The notes: a model not told the origin generated them from the letters alone. A DNA stretch of 64,000 nucleotides from an uncultured Dokdonia sp. (GCF_947492815.1 NZ_CANLOB010000016.1:55061-119060); one strand, 5' to 3'. Counted from the first letter of the stretch, positions 26,672-36,251 are shown. A program made the numbers and translations.

Positions 26672-28954
26672 TTACATACCGTGCTTTTCTTTCTTTTGCG
26701 CATCTATCACTGCAATCGCAGCCATACTCACCATTTCGTCTACACTTGCACCTAATTGCAACACGTGTACAGGTTTGCGCATTCCGAGCATAATAGGTCC
26801 AATATTATCAGCTTTCTCAAGCTCTTTTACCATCTTATAGGTAATATTTGCACTATCTATATTTGAGAACACTAGTGTATTTACTTTTTTTCCTGCAAGT
26901 TTTGAAAATGGAAACTTACTCTGCAACATCTCTTTATTGAGGGCAAAATCTGCTTGCACTTCCCCATCTACAATTAGATCTGGATAGTGCCTGTGCAAAT
27001 ACGCTACTGCCTCCCCTACTTTTGTAGCTTTTTCATTACTAGAAGAACCAAAATTAGCATAGCTCGTCATGGCTACAACTGGCTCTAGACCAAACATTTT
27101 TACAGCAGTAGCTGTCATCTGTGCGATCTTAGCAAGTTCCTTTGCCGTAGGATCTATATTTATAGATGTATCTGCTAAAAACAACGGTCCACGAGATGTG
27201 ATCATTAAGTTACAGGCCGCTACTCGATCTACTCCTTTTGCAGGGCCAATTACTTCTAATAAAGGTTTTACAACAGAAGGATAACTTCTACTGTGACCCG
27301 ATAGCATACCGTGAGCATCTCCTTCATTCACCATCATTGCCGCAAAATAATCACGCTGTCTTAATAGTTTTTTTGCTTCAAAAAGGGTAATTCCTTTACG
27401 TTCACGAGCTTTCCAATATATTTCTGCATATGCATTTACTTGAGTAAGTTGCTCTTTAGATTTTGGATCTATAATTTCTACATCTGCATCAAAATCTATT
27501 TCTGCTTTTAGCTCAAGAATTACTTCTCTATTCCCTAACAATACAGGAATAGCAATTCCCTCATCATGCACAATTTGCGCTGCTTTTAGCACATCTAATT
27601 GATCTGACTCTGCAAAAACAATACGTTTAGGATCACGACGTGCTCTATCCAACAAGAGCCTTACTATTTTATTATCCTCCCCTAATCTTTCTAATAGTGC
27701 ATCTTCATAATCAGCCCAATCTTTTATAGGTTCCTGCGCGATACCACTTTCCATTGCTGCTTTTGCAACTGCTGGAGGTACGGTTGTAATTAATCTAGGA
27801 TCAAAAGGCTTTGGAATAATGTAATCTCTTCCAAATGTAAAACGTGTTTCTCCATAGGCTATATTTACTTGCTCAGGAACTGGCTCTTTAGCTAGTTGTG
27901 CTAATGCTTCTACAGCAGCCATTTTCATTGCTTCATTAATCCCTGTAGCTCTTACATCTAATGCTCCTCTGAAGATAAATGGAAACCCTAATACATTATT
28001 TACTTGATTAGGATGATCTGAACGTCCTGTTGCCATAATTATATCTTCTCGAGTACGGCACGCAAGATCATATGCAATCTCGGGATCTGGGTTTGCCATG
28101 GCAAAAACAATTGGATTTCCCGCCATAGAAAGGATCATTTCAGGAGACACAATATCAGCTATAGAAAGTCCTACAAATACATCGGCATCTTTCATAGCCT
28201 CGTCTAGTGTATCTATCTTCCTGTGTGTAGCGAATTCATCTTTTTCTTTGGTTAAAACTTCTCTATCCTTTCTAATAACACCCTTACTATCAAGCATTAC
28301 TATATTTTCACTACGCGCTCCAAAGGCTTTATATAAGCGCGTACAAGAAACTGCAGCAGCTCCTGCACCACTAATAACAATACGTACTTCTTCTATCTTT
28401 TTATCTGCAAGTTCTAATGCATTCAGTAATGCCGCAGCAGAGATAATTGCTGTTCCATGTTGATCATCATGCATTACAGGAATATTGAGCTCTTCCTTAA
28501 GTCTACGTTCTATTTCAAAAGCAGCTGGCGCTCCTATATCTTCTAGATTAATACCTCCAAATGTAGGTGCTATATTTTTTACAGTTTCTACAAAAGCATC
28601 AATATCTTTTGTATCTACTTCTATATCAAATACGTCAATACCTGCAAAGATTTTAAAAAGCAATCCTTTTCCTTCCATGACAGGTTTAGAGGCTTCAGGA
28701 CCAATATCTCCTAAGCCTAAAACAGCAGTACCGTTAGATATAACAGCAACTAAGTTTCCTTTAGCTGTATACTTATATACGTTTTCTACATTCTTATCAA
28801 TTTCTAGACAAGGCTCTGCTACTCCTGGTGAATATGCTAACGCAAGATCTCTTTGGGTGGCATATTTTTTTGTAGGAACTACTTCTATTTTACCAGGCAT
28901 TGGTTTTGCGTGATACACTAGCGCTTCTCTACGTTTGTTATTGTGCTTTTTCAT
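26672..28954 (-). CDS. maeB: NADP-dependent malic enzyme with phosphotransacetylase-like domain
   Basis: Decarboxylates malate to pyruvate, producing NADPH. The 760 residues match MaeB-type two-domain enzymes: malic enzyme domain (about 1-430) with the Tyr/Lys/Asp region VYHAKPMPGKIEV..., LAYSPGVAEPC, MHDDQHGTAI and the Rossmann motif VISGAGAAAVSC; then a phosphotransacetylase-like domain (about 430-760) that in MaeB is regulatory (binds acetyl-CoA) rather than catalytic. A TATTTTTG element lies 18 nt before the ATG. Confidence 0.96.
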   Translation of the reverse strand: MKKHNNKRREALVYHAKPMPGKIEVVPTKKYATQRDLALAYSPGVAEPCLEIDKNVENVYKYTAKGNLVAVISNGTAVLGLGDIGPEASKPVMEGKGLLFKIFAGIDVFDIEVDTKDIDAFVETVKNIAPTFGGINLEDIGAPAAFEIERRLKEELNIPVMHDDQHGTAIISAAALLNALELADKKIEEVRIVISGAGAAAVSCTRLYKAFGARSENIVMLDSKGVIRKDREVLTKEKDEFATHRKIDTLDEAMKDADVFVGLSIADIVSPEMILSMAGNPIVFAMANPDPEIAYDLACRTREDIIMATGRSDHPNQVNNVLGFPFIFRGALDVRATGINEAMKMAAVEALAQLAKEPVPEQVNIAYGETRFTFGRDYIIPKPFDPRLITTVPPAVAKAAMESGIAQEPIKDWADYEDALLERLGEDNKIVRLLLDRARRDPKRIVFAESDQLDVLKAAQIVHDEGIAIPVLLGNREVILELKAEIDFDADVEIIDPKSKEQLTQVNAYAEIYWKARERKGITLFEAKKLLRQRDYFAAMMVNEGDAHGMLSGHSRSYPSVVKPLLEVIGPAKGVDRVAACNLMITSRGPLFLADTSINIDPTAKELAKIAQMTATAVKMFGLEPVVAMTSYANFGSSSNEKATKVGEAVAYLHRHYPDLIVDGEVQADFALNKEMLQSKFPFSKLAGKKVNTLVFSNIDSANITYKMVKELEKADNIGPIMLGMRKPVHVLQLGASVDEMVSMAAIAVIDAQKKEKHGM

Positions 28955-28971
28955 AGTTGGTTATTGACTTG

Positions 28972-28979
28972 CAAAAATA
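28972..28979 (-). promoter_or_regulatory. Candidate -7 element for maeB
   Basis: Minus-strand TATTTTTG just upstream of the maeB start, fitting TAnnTTTG. No TTG was found at the right distance for the -33 element, so support is partial. Confidence 0.35.
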
Positions 28980-29023
28980 AGGTATTCTAATGGCTCATAG
29001 GTTGCTTAATTATAAACAAGAGC

Positions 29024-29971
29024 TTATGTAATTCTCAATAATTCTGATAGGATATCCATCTGTTGTGGTAACCTACCGACGTTTTGTAATTTAATGGCCG
29101 CTAGGGCTAAGGCAATTTTCAGGCATCGTTCTACAGGAAATTCTTTTAAATAAGCAAATAGGAAACCACTCCAAAAAGCGTCACCAGCTCCTGTGGCATC
29201 CATGATGTTTTCTACTTTTTCAGCAGGAAGGGTTATGGGTTGTTTATGCTTTCGCGAAAGCGTAACACCACGACTCCCCAATGTTAAACATACTGTTGTC
29301 ACATTAAGATGATCGTGAAAAAATGTAAAGATTTCTTCATGAGAAAGGCGCTCTTGAAAAAGACGTTCCATATCATCTTCACTAATTTTCACTAGAGGAT
29401 CGTATTGGCAATATGTTTTTATAGTCTCCATAGCCTTTAATCTATCTGGCCATATTATGGGAGAGTAATTTATATCAATACTTAGTTTCACGCCTAGCTC
29501 ATGCGCTTCTTTGGCTTTTGCCAAAATGGTATTACGTGACGGATTTTTACTCAACGCAAAAGCTGTTGTGTGAAAAATACGTGTATTCTCCAATGCTTCT
29601 GTGGGAATCTGATTTTCAGTAATCATGGTATCTGCTTTCCTAAAAGGAATAAAATCAGGGGTTCCTTTGGTTTTTGAAACAAATATCACCGAAGTAGGCT
29701 GTATAGCGTCCTTACGTACATGCGTTACTGAAACTCTATTATCTTTTAATTTATCTAGGATATACGTCCCAAAACCATCTTCACCGATGGTACTTGCCAA
29801 ACGTACTTTTGCCCCCAATCGTGCCATATTCATAGCCACGTTTGTAGGAGAGCCTCCTAAATAACGATGGTAATCTTTTGTATTTTCTATAGTAGCTTCT
29901 TCTTGATGTCCTATAAAATCAATCAGTGTTTCCCCTACACAAAATACATCTATATTTTCTATATAATCCAC
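29024..29971 (-). CDS. PfkB-family sugar kinase, probable fructokinase
   Basis: Phosphorylates a sugar, most probably fructose, released by the glycoside hydrolases of the operon (inferred). The 315-residue ribokinase-fold protein has PfkB signature 1 (GGSPTNVAMNMARLG, about 39-53) and signature 2 MDATGAGDAFWSGF with the catalytic Asp of GAGD. The 14-bp palindrome lies in the gene at 29248-29261 and is read as T-L-S-R-K-H between beta strands, at about residues 237-241. The gene is the last of the operon, 3 nt after the upstream stop. 2-keto-3-deoxygluconate kinase is the main alternative. Confidence 0.87.
   Translation of the reverse strand: MDYIENIDVFCVGETLIDFIGHQEEATIENTKDYHRYLGGSPTNVAMNMARLGAKVRLASTIGEDGFGTYILDKLKDNRVSVTHVRKDAIQPTSVIFVSKTKGTPDFIPFRKADTMITENQIPTEALENTRIFHTTAFALSKNPSRNTILAKAKEAHELGVKLSIDINYSPIIWPDRLKAMETIKTYCQYDPLVKISEDDMERLFQERLSHEEIFTFFHDHLNVTTVCLTLGSRGVTLSRKHKQPITLPAEKVENIMDATGAGDAFWSGFLFAYLKEFPVERCLKIALALAAIKLQNVGRLPQQMDILSELLRIT
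29248..29261. repeat. 14-bp palindrome copy 8 (coding)
   Basis: Exact GCTTTCGCGAAAGC inside the sugar kinase gene, translated in the L-S-R-K frame rather than the A-F-A-K-A frame. This shows that the DNA sequence, not a peptide, is what is conserved. Confidence 0.92.
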
Positions 29972-29974
29972 GTA

Positions 29975-31144
29975 TTATACAAGTAGTTTATTGTTATTTA
30001 ATGCTTGTTCTAGCAACACACTTCCGGCAGCACTCCACGTACAAAAAGGCACTCCATTAGGAGCTCCTGTTTTAGAGTTGAAGTTTTCATAAAAACTCCA
30101 ATTTTCTTTTTGATTTAGTTTTTCAATTTCAGCGTGTACTTGTTTTGCTTTTTCTTCTTCTTTTTGAGTCATTAATCCCACGCCATAAAAACCATTTACC
30201 ATTTGCCAAGTACCGCCATTGTGAAACTCATATGGGTAATTACGAAACTCGTATTTACAATTATTAGTGAGCCACTTCCAATCACTATCTCCTTCTTTTA
30301 TTACTGGCCAAAAAGCTGGGAGCAATTGCAAATCTAATGAAAGCCGAAGGGTTTCTGTATAGTTTATCAATTCTTTATGATCTTGAGGATTACCTATGTT
30401 TAATAGCAATGCCAAACTTGCGGCAAAGGCATCAAACTGAGTTTGATATCCTGCGGGTTCTAAAGAAGCTGCCCAAAAAGGTGTTTTCTGCAAATTTTGA
30501 TAGGCTTTAGGGTGGTATCGATTTTCTGAGGAATCACTTTTCTTGTAATTCACCAAAATCTTTTCTGTAATGGCGTTTTCTTTTTTTCTCAGAGTTGCGT
30601 CATTATCAAAGTGTAAATAAGATCTTAATGCCCAAAGTCTTAATAATTGATCATATAATATAAACCCTTGTGTGGGATACTCATCAGCCCAATTACCACT
30701 ACGAGGTACATACATTAAATCTCCTGCGTTGTACTCCCAACTTTGTTGGATTTGAAACCCTTTATGTATATGAGGTGTTAGTTGTTTTAAAAAAGCAGTA
30801 TCACTTGTTTTATATACATATTGACACACCCCAATAATAAACCATGCAACGGTATCTACACGTCCTGCTAATCCTCCATAACTTACCGAAGATTGTTCTC
30901 CTTCAAAATATACATTGGAAGGGATCATTCCGTTTTCATGTTGATGGTTTGCGAGAGTAAGCAGCGTATTTTTCATAGTAGCAACCAAGACTTCATCACC
31001 GTCTAAGATTCCTGCGAGTCCGCAAATAACTCCATCACGCGCCCATACGCGTTTATAATTAGCAATATCATTGGCGCTTGCTAAAAAGCCTCTGGGTGTT
31101 GCTACTCTTTTAAGGAGTTCTATAGAATGTTGGTAGGGTGTCAT
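29975..31144 (-). CDS. (alpha/alpha)6-barrel glycoside hydrolase, possible GH100-like invertase or amylo-1,6-glucosidase relative
   Basis: Probable cytoplasmic sugar hydrolase of 389 residues without a signal peptide. Motifs recall the (alpha/alpha)6 clan: YKRVWARDGVICGLAGI (about 28-44), GGLAGRVDTVAWFIIGVCQYVYKTSD (about 90-115), SGNWADEYPTQGFILYDQ, and YEFHNGGTWQMVNGFYGVGL near the end, with Asp and Glu suited to inverting catalysis. The family cannot be fixed by eye; GH100 neutral invertase would fit best with the fructokinase downstream. Its ATG overlaps the stop of the small membrane protein gene (ATGA). Confidence 0.62.
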   Translation of the reverse strand: MTPYQHSIELLKRVATPRGFLASANDIANYKRVWARDGVICGLAGILDGDEVLVATMKNTLLTLANHQHENGMIPSNVYFEGEQSSVSYGGLAGRVDTVAWFIIGVCQYVYKTSDTAFLKQLTPHIHKGFQIQQSWEYNAGDLMYVPRSGNWADEYPTQGFILYDQLLRLWALRSYLHFDNDATLRKKENAITEKILVNYKKSDSSENRYHPKAYQNLQKTPFWAASLEPAGYQTQFDAFAASLALLLNIGNPQDHKELINYTETLRLSLDLQLLPAFWPVIKEGDSDWKWLTNNCKYEFRNYPYEFHNGGTWQMVNGFYGVGLMTQKEEEKAKQVHAEIEKLNQKENWSFYENFNSKTGAPNGVPFCTWSAAGSVLLEQALNNNKLLV

Positions 31145-31677
31145 GAGAGGGGTTTTACTTTAGCAAAAGAAATATTATTTGTTTTTAAAAGTTTTTTAAA
31201 TCTAGAAAATTGATTTTCTAATGTAAAATAGGCTATTATATAAATAATCACTCCATAAATTAATATTAACAATGGAAAAAATAACATTTCTACTCCTACA
31301 CTTGAGACTATTACATGGTATCCTATCCATGAAAACAAAATAATGGACAAAAAAACTGGAAACCAAAAGTGAAGATAAAATGTATTACCTAGTCTTTTTA
31401 AGACTTCTATTCTTATTTGTTTATTCCCTGACTTAAAATCTTCTTTAAGGATAACTTCCAAATAAACAAAAGGACCTATTCTAGGTCTAAACATCATTAA
31501 TAAAAATTTACTTCTTAAAATATATGATAGATTATTAGTAAGTTCACCGGTAAAGTTAAATTTCTTGTCCCGAAACAATGCATTTATTTCTTCTCTAATC
31601 ACATCTGCAATAGCATTTATAGAACAATTAGATTCTAAGACCTCTTGATCTTCTTTAATTTTTAAAAAACCTAACAT
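31141..31677 (-). CDS. Unknown two-helix membrane protein within sugar operon
   Basis: Not recognised. The 178-residue protein has a soluble N-terminal half (about 1-95, mixed alpha/beta, rich in Lys/Arg/Asn) and two adjacent membrane helices (about 103-122 and 130-150), then a basic tail. It is packed tightly: 2 nt from the trehalase stop and an ATGA overlap with the glycoside hydrolase gene. No enzyme motif is visible, and the base composition is more AT-rich than its neighbours, so it may be a later arrival. Confidence 0.68.
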   Translation of the reverse strand: MLGFLKIKEDQEVLESNCSINAIADVIREEINALFRDKKFNFTGELTNNLSYILRSKFLLMMFRPRIGPFVYLEVILKEDFKSGNKQIRIEVLKRLGNTFYLHFWFPVFLSIILFSWIGYHVIVSSVGVEMLFFPLLILIYGVIIYIIAYFTLENQFSRFKKLLKTNNISFAKVKPLS

Positions 31678-31679
31678 CT

Positions 31680-33590
31680 CTAAAATAATGTATCTGGATC
31701 TATTAATACATCTAGTTTATTTCTTAATTCTGATGTTAAGAGTGACAATCCATATTGATATGAGGCATTCATCCATCCGAAGCCACTGGTGGTGATGTAA
31801 TCAAACTCGGTTCCTACATTACCGTACTCTGCATATACTTTATGGGTACAACCAACAACATCGTACTTCTCAGGAATGGTTCCATTATAATCGACAGCAT
31901 TTCGAGTAATCATCCACAACCATCTGTAGATGAGTTCTTGCATTTCTTCTTCAAAGCTATAGTTTTTAAGGCCTCCCCAGATCATCATTTGATGCGGCGC
32001 CCATCCATTAGGATAATCCCATTGACGTTGCACAGCTCCTTCTGGAACTTGGTCATTCATATGTTTAGAACTTCCTGCAATGCCTCCTTTTTCTTTTAGT
32101 TCCTTCATAAGGGATTGCACCATCAGTCTTGCTTCATCTACGCTTGCAAGTCCTGCCCAAAGGGGCAAATAGTTAGAAGCACTTTCAAAGTGCGTTTGTT
32201 CTTTTGTCTGAAAATTATAATCAAAGTACTGTCCTCGGGTTTGATTCCACATATGTGTTCTCATGCGCTCAGCTCTTTGTTGGGCTAGTGTTTCCCAATG
32301 GGTTGCTTGGTATCCTTCAAACACTCCATCAAAAAAAGTGTTGATCAGGTATGCAAAATCGCATTCATATTTATACAATAAGCTATTAATATCTACTGTA
32401 TTTAAATCTGCACATACGTCATCGAGCCTCCATGAAGTATCATGTCCACTTTCTCTTAAGCTTCGGTCGTGCGTGAAATATACATCTAGTTTTGGTTCTT
32501 TTAGCGCTCCAGATTGGTACAGTTCCGCATATGCTTTGACTGAAAGCGGCTTCCTTTCATTGTCTGTACGACTCGTTCCTTTCGCACTTCGACTTTGCTC
32601 AGCATAAACTTCTGCGTCACTTTGCTCCTTGAAAGCGGATAACACATCATCAAAATGCCCTTCTTCAGTTTCTGGAGGGATTCCGATACCTTGTGCATAA
32701 TAGCGATTCAGGCCATTGGATGTTAAACGCTGTCCTTCTTCCATCCAAACATTTTCGTATTCTTGAATAGCAACCTTCAACACATCTGCTAACCATTCCT
32801 TCCCTACAGAAGGAGCTGCTTCATAGACTTCGCGAATAAATGAACTTAAAAAAGGAGGTTGTGTTCGGGTGAGGTAATAGGAACGGTTTGCATTTAATAT
32901 TTTACCATAATGGGTAATCTGATAGCAGAAATTATCGACCATAGCTTTGGCAAGATCAATACGTCCATCAAGAATAAGCCCCATCCCTTCAAAGTAACTA
33001 TCCCATCCATACATTTCATTGAATCGACCGCCTGGCACGACAAACGGAACGCCTTTTTCATCTTGTAATGCCAATGCTAAAATACCTGGTTTTTCATTGA
33101 TAGATTTTACGTATTCAGGAGTAATATCTTTAGGAAGCACCACTATTTCCATATTTGGAAATTGCTGTTGTATCTTTTGATAATAGGCAATTCCTTCTGG
33201 ATCTGTAACAGGAACATATAGGCGTTGTGTAGCATCTGTCGCTTTATCATCTCCTAAACTTTTACGTAAGCCCTCTGCATCCAATGTACGTGTAAGATCA
33301 TCCCAAAAATAATCTTTAATCATTCTAGAAACACGTGCCGTTGGTGCTTCTTCTATTTTAGATAACGGAATTGTAGCTTCGACTTTTCCAAGCGCTTTTT
33401 CTAAAGCGAGTTCTTGAAGAAAGTTTGATAAATAATAGGTACCTTTTATGGTATACACCTCATTATTATCAAGTGATATCTCAAAAGATTTAGACCCTTT
33501 GTCTTCTACCGTGATTTTCTTATCTCCATCGGTATCTTCTTGTGATAGTAACCGTTGAAGTGTTTGCGCTATATTACCCTTGAAGTTCAT
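31680..33590 (-). CDS. treF: Trehalase, glycoside hydrolase family 37
   Basis: Hydrolyses trehalose to two glucose. The 636 residues carry both GH37 signatures: PGGRFNEMYGWDSY (186-199) and QWDYPNGWAP (about 517-526), plus RESGHDTSWRL with the catalytic Asp. No signal peptide is seen, so it probably acts in the cytoplasm on imported sugar. Residues 19-30 (D-T-D-G-D-K-K-I-T-V-E-D) fit an EF-hand calcium loop, unusual in a trehalase. Around residue 330, a stretch encoding AEQSRSAKGTSRT carries a REP-like sequence (32585-32602), apparently an insertion. It overlaps the MFS gene upstream by 17 nt. Confidence 0.93.
   Translation of the reverse strand: MNFKGNIAQTLQRLLSQEDTDGDKKITVEDKGSKSFEISLDNNEVYTIKGTYYLSNFLQELALEKALGKVEATIPLSKIEEAPTARVSRMIKDYFWDDLTRTLDAEGLRKSLGDDKATDATQRLYVPVTDPEGIAYYQKIQQQFPNMEIVVLPKDITPEYVKSINEKPGILALALQDEKGVPFVVPGGRFNEMYGWDSYFEGMGLILDGRIDLAKAMVDNFCYQITHYGKILNANRSYYLTRTQPPFLSSFIREVYEAAPSVGKEWLADVLKVAIQEYENVWMEEGQRLTSNGLNRYYAQGIGIPPETEEGHFDDVLSAFKEQSDAEVYAEQSRSAKGTSRTDNERKPLSVKAYAELYQSGALKEPKLDVYFTHDRSLRESGHDTSWRLDDVCADLNTVDINSLLYKYECDFAYLINTFFDGVFEGYQATHWETLAQQRAERMRTHMWNQTRGQYFDYNFQTKEQTHFESASNYLPLWAGLASVDEARLMVQSLMKELKEKGGIAGSSKHMNDQVPEGAVQRQWDYPNGWAPHQMMIWGGLKNYSFEEEMQELIYRWLWMITRNAVDYNGTIPEKYDVVGCTHKVYAEYGNVGTEFDYITTSGFGWMNASYQYGLSLLTSELRNKLDVLIDPDTLF
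32585..32602 (-). repeat. REP-like short repeat inside trehalase gene
   Basis: Minus-strand CTGAGCAAAGTCGAAGTG, a near match to the CTGAGCNNAGTCGAAGTG-type repeat common in flavobacterial genomes (recalled, not searched). It is translated as A-E-Q-S-R-S. A related copy is at 56060-56078. Confidence 0.55.
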
Positions 33591-34803
33591 TATTTTTCTT
33601 GATTAGTTTTTTAATAAAAATCACAGATAGTATTAATAATATTATTGGAATAATCAAGAAATAAAAAGCCTTTACTCCTCCAATACTTTCAAACAATTCT
33701 CCGACTATCCTAGAGCCAATAGTACCGCCTAATGCTGAAAAAACGATAATTAATCCAGACATAGGAGAATGAAGATTTTTAGGTAAATTACTTAAAACTG
33801 TAGAATTTAAAAGCGGATAGATTGGAGCTATGAACAAACCTATTAATGGTAGAATAAATCCTAACATAGGTACATCTTCTAGCGCTGTTAAAATTAAACT
33901 ATCTCCACTTGGTTTCAATTGAGGTAATACACTAAGCAATATTATCACAGAAATAATGGAGCAAACAATGACTATTTTTTCCCAAGCTATTTTTTTAGAT
34001 ACCCAACCTGCTACAAATCTACCAACAGCTAATGACAATGCGAGTATTGAAGCCATTTGTACACTTAATTTTTCTGAAAAAGAAAATATTTTCTCGTTAA
34101 AACGTGGTAACCAAGTCATAATTCCTTGTTCTACCATAACAAAGAAAAATGCAGAAAAAATGAATATTAAAACAAGTGGAATTACTAATAACCCTATTGA
34201 ATTTTTAATATCGCTTTTTAAATCATTCCCCGATGTTTCAATTGGAATATCAATTTTTGAAAAAAGTAACAATATAAATGAAAACCCAATTAGCGCACAC
34301 AATACTGGATATACATTGAGCCAAGAGTCCGGATCTTCACTATAAAAAGCTGGGAAAATAAAATATGCAGAAGCTATACCTACCATAAAGAAACCTTCTA
34401 TAGAACTCATCAATGAAGAATGTTCTCTAGAATTATTGGTAATAACTCCTATAAGACTATATACCGATAGTTTTATAAGAGCAAAACTGATCCCTACAGA
34501 CATAAATAATAACTTAGCAGTATCAAATGTATTTCCATAATACATACCTATACAGCCCAGAAAAACAATCACCAAGGCAATTAGCATTGCTTTTTTATAA
34601 CCAAAACGAGGTAGAAATGATGCTACGATAAAAGAAACTATAGCAATAGGCATATCCTTAAAAGCCTCCAAAACAGAAGCATCGCCTTCACCAACATTAT
34701 AAACATTAATAGATTTGGAAATCACAATTCCAACACTATTTAATAGAATAGCGAACACAAAATAATTTAGATAGAGGGATATCTTTATTCCTACATTTTT
34801 CAT
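33574..34803 (-). CDS. MFS sugar transporter (FucP/glucose-like)
   Basis: Twelve-helix major facilitator protein, 409 residues. Helix 1 begins KISLYLNYFVFAILLNSVGIV; the loop after helix 2 has FLPRFGYKKAMLIALV, an MFS motif A relative; other parts (FYSEDPDSW, PIYPLLNSTVLSNLPK) resemble the FHS/glucose-galactose group. It overlaps the trehalase start by 17 nt. It probably carries a monosaccharide or a disaccharide for this operon; the substrate is not visible. Confidence 0.87.
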   Translation of the reverse strand: MKNVGIKISLYLNYFVFAILLNSVGIVISKSINVYNVGEGDASVLEAFKDMPIAIVSFIVASFLPRFGYKKAMLIALVIVFLGCIGMYYGNTFDTAKLLFMSVGISFALIKLSVYSLIGVITNNSREHSSLMSSIEGFFMVGIASAYFIFPAFYSEDPDSWLNVYPVLCALIGFSFILLLFSKIDIPIETSGNDLKSDIKNSIGLLVIPLVLIFIFSAFFFVMVEQGIMTWLPRFNEKIFSFSEKLSVQMASILALSLAVGRFVAGWVSKKIAWEKIVIVCSIISVIILLSVLPQLKPSGDSLILTALEDVPMLGFILPLIGLFIAPIYPLLNSTVLSNLPKNLHSPMSGLIIVFSALGGTIGSRIVGELFESIGGVKAFYFLIIPIILLILSVIFIKKLIKKNNELQG

Positions 34804-34815
34804 AGTACTACTAAT

Positions 34816-36138
34816 TTATAATTCAGTCACTGATTCAGATGCTGATGGTTTTAATCTCAATGCCAAAAAAGCTGCTATAGCAAAGAAAACACCTCCAAAA
34901 AGGATTGCATTAATTGCATTACCTCCTAATAGATATTTATAAATAGGTCCAAAAGTTACTGTTTCTATACCCATTGGAATAACGATCATCATATTAAGTA
35001 TTCCCATATATATTCCTCGTTTGTTTTGAGGAACAATTTTAGACACCATTGTATAAGGGATTCCCATCATTGCTGCCCAACCTATTCCAAATAGAGTCAT
35101 AGGAACTAACAATAATATAGGATCATTTACAAAAGGAATTATAAAAAGCGCTACTGCCGTACCAACTAAGCTAGCTGCATATATTTTTCTTCCACCAAAC
35201 TTTAATGTTAAAGGAACCAAAGCAAGAGCTACTACCATAGTCACTGAATTGTAAGTTAAACTCATCTTTGCAGCTTGAGAAGTAGCCTCTCCAATAGTAA
35301 AGTTTAATGTATTTTTTAGCAATGGCACTATATATTGCCAGTATACAAACAAAGCGTACCACTGAAATAAATACACACCTGCAATTTTCCACATGAACTT
35401 AGGCATTGTTTTTACAGTCTGCGCAATTTCCACAAAGGGCTGCTTAAATTTATCCTTTAATGATAATTTTCTAAATTGATTAATTTCTTCCATTTCCTCT
35501 TCAGTAGGCGGTATTTCTTTTGTTCTGCTAATAGACCATAAAACTGTCGTAATAGACAAAATAGCTCCTACGAAGAAAGCATAATAGAGCCACTTAGGAA
35601 TAGAACCAGCAGCTTCTTCTTCAAGACCAAAGATATCCTGGAAATATATAATTGATATCATAGCAATTAGCGTACCTGCACCTACAAATAGACTTTGCAT
35701 CTGATATCCAAAACTCAATTGTTTTTTAGGCAATTTATCTCCTATAAGAGCTCTATATGGTTCCATTGCCATGTTGTTTCCAATATCTAAAATCCATAAC
35801 ATTAAAACAGCCACCCACAATACTGGGCTAAAAGGAAAAGCAAATAAACATAAGCTCCCAATGATTGCTCCTATCAAGAAAAAAGGTTTTCTACGTCCAA
35901 ATTTTGGTGACCACGTCTTATCACTTATTGCTCCAATAATAGGTTGTACAATGAGCCCCGTAACTGGTCCTGCAATATTCAATATTGGAAGAAGATCTTC
36001 TGTAGCCCCAAGGTATAAAAAAATAGGGTTAACCGCACTTTGTTGCAAACCAAAACTAAATTGAATTCCAAGAAATCCAACATTCATATTCCATATTTGC
36101 CAAAAAGAAAGTTTAGGCTTTTTAATGTTTTTAAACAT
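34816..36138 (-). CDS. MFS disaccharide transporter, SLC45/GPH type
   Basis: Twelve-helix sugar transporter of 440 residues. Features typical of the SLC45/plant-sucrose-carrier-like group are WQIWNMNVGFLGIQFSFGLQQSAVNPIF at the start, GLIVQPIIGAISDKTWSPKFGRRKPFFLIG (motif A with RRKPF), and NMAMEPYRALIGDKLP (DxxxxPxRA-like). It most likely imports sucrose, trehalose or maltose together with protons (inference from family and operon). It is the first gene of the sugar operon, and a LacI-type operator lies 113 nt upstream. Confidence 0.87.
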   Translation of the reverse strand: MFKNIKKPKLSFWQIWNMNVGFLGIQFSFGLQQSAVNPIFLYLGATEDLLPILNIAGPVTGLIVQPIIGAISDKTWSPKFGRRKPFFLIGAIIGSLCLFAFPFSPVLWVAVLMLWILDIGNNMAMEPYRALIGDKLPKKQLSFGYQMQSLFVGAGTLIAMISIIYFQDIFGLEEEAAGSIPKWLYYAFFVGAILSITTVLWSISRTKEIPPTEEEMEEINQFRKLSLKDKFKQPFVEIAQTVKTMPKFMWKIAGVYLFQWYALFVYWQYIVPLLKNTLNFTIGEATSQAAKMSLTYNSVTMVVALALVPLTLKFGGRKIYAASLVGTAVALFIIPFVNDPILLLVPMTLFGIGWAAMMGIPYTMVSKIVPQNKRGIYMGILNMMIVIPMGIETVTFGPIYKYLLGGNAINAILFGGVFFAIAAFLALRLKPSASESVTEL

Positions 36139-36251
36139 ACTGTCTATTTTTAAGAAAGGGAAAAATGTTATTTATATATCATAAATGCATTTTTGTAGTA
36201 GTAATATCTGCATTTTTTCTGAAACTGTATAGGTTTTATAGTAAATACTCA

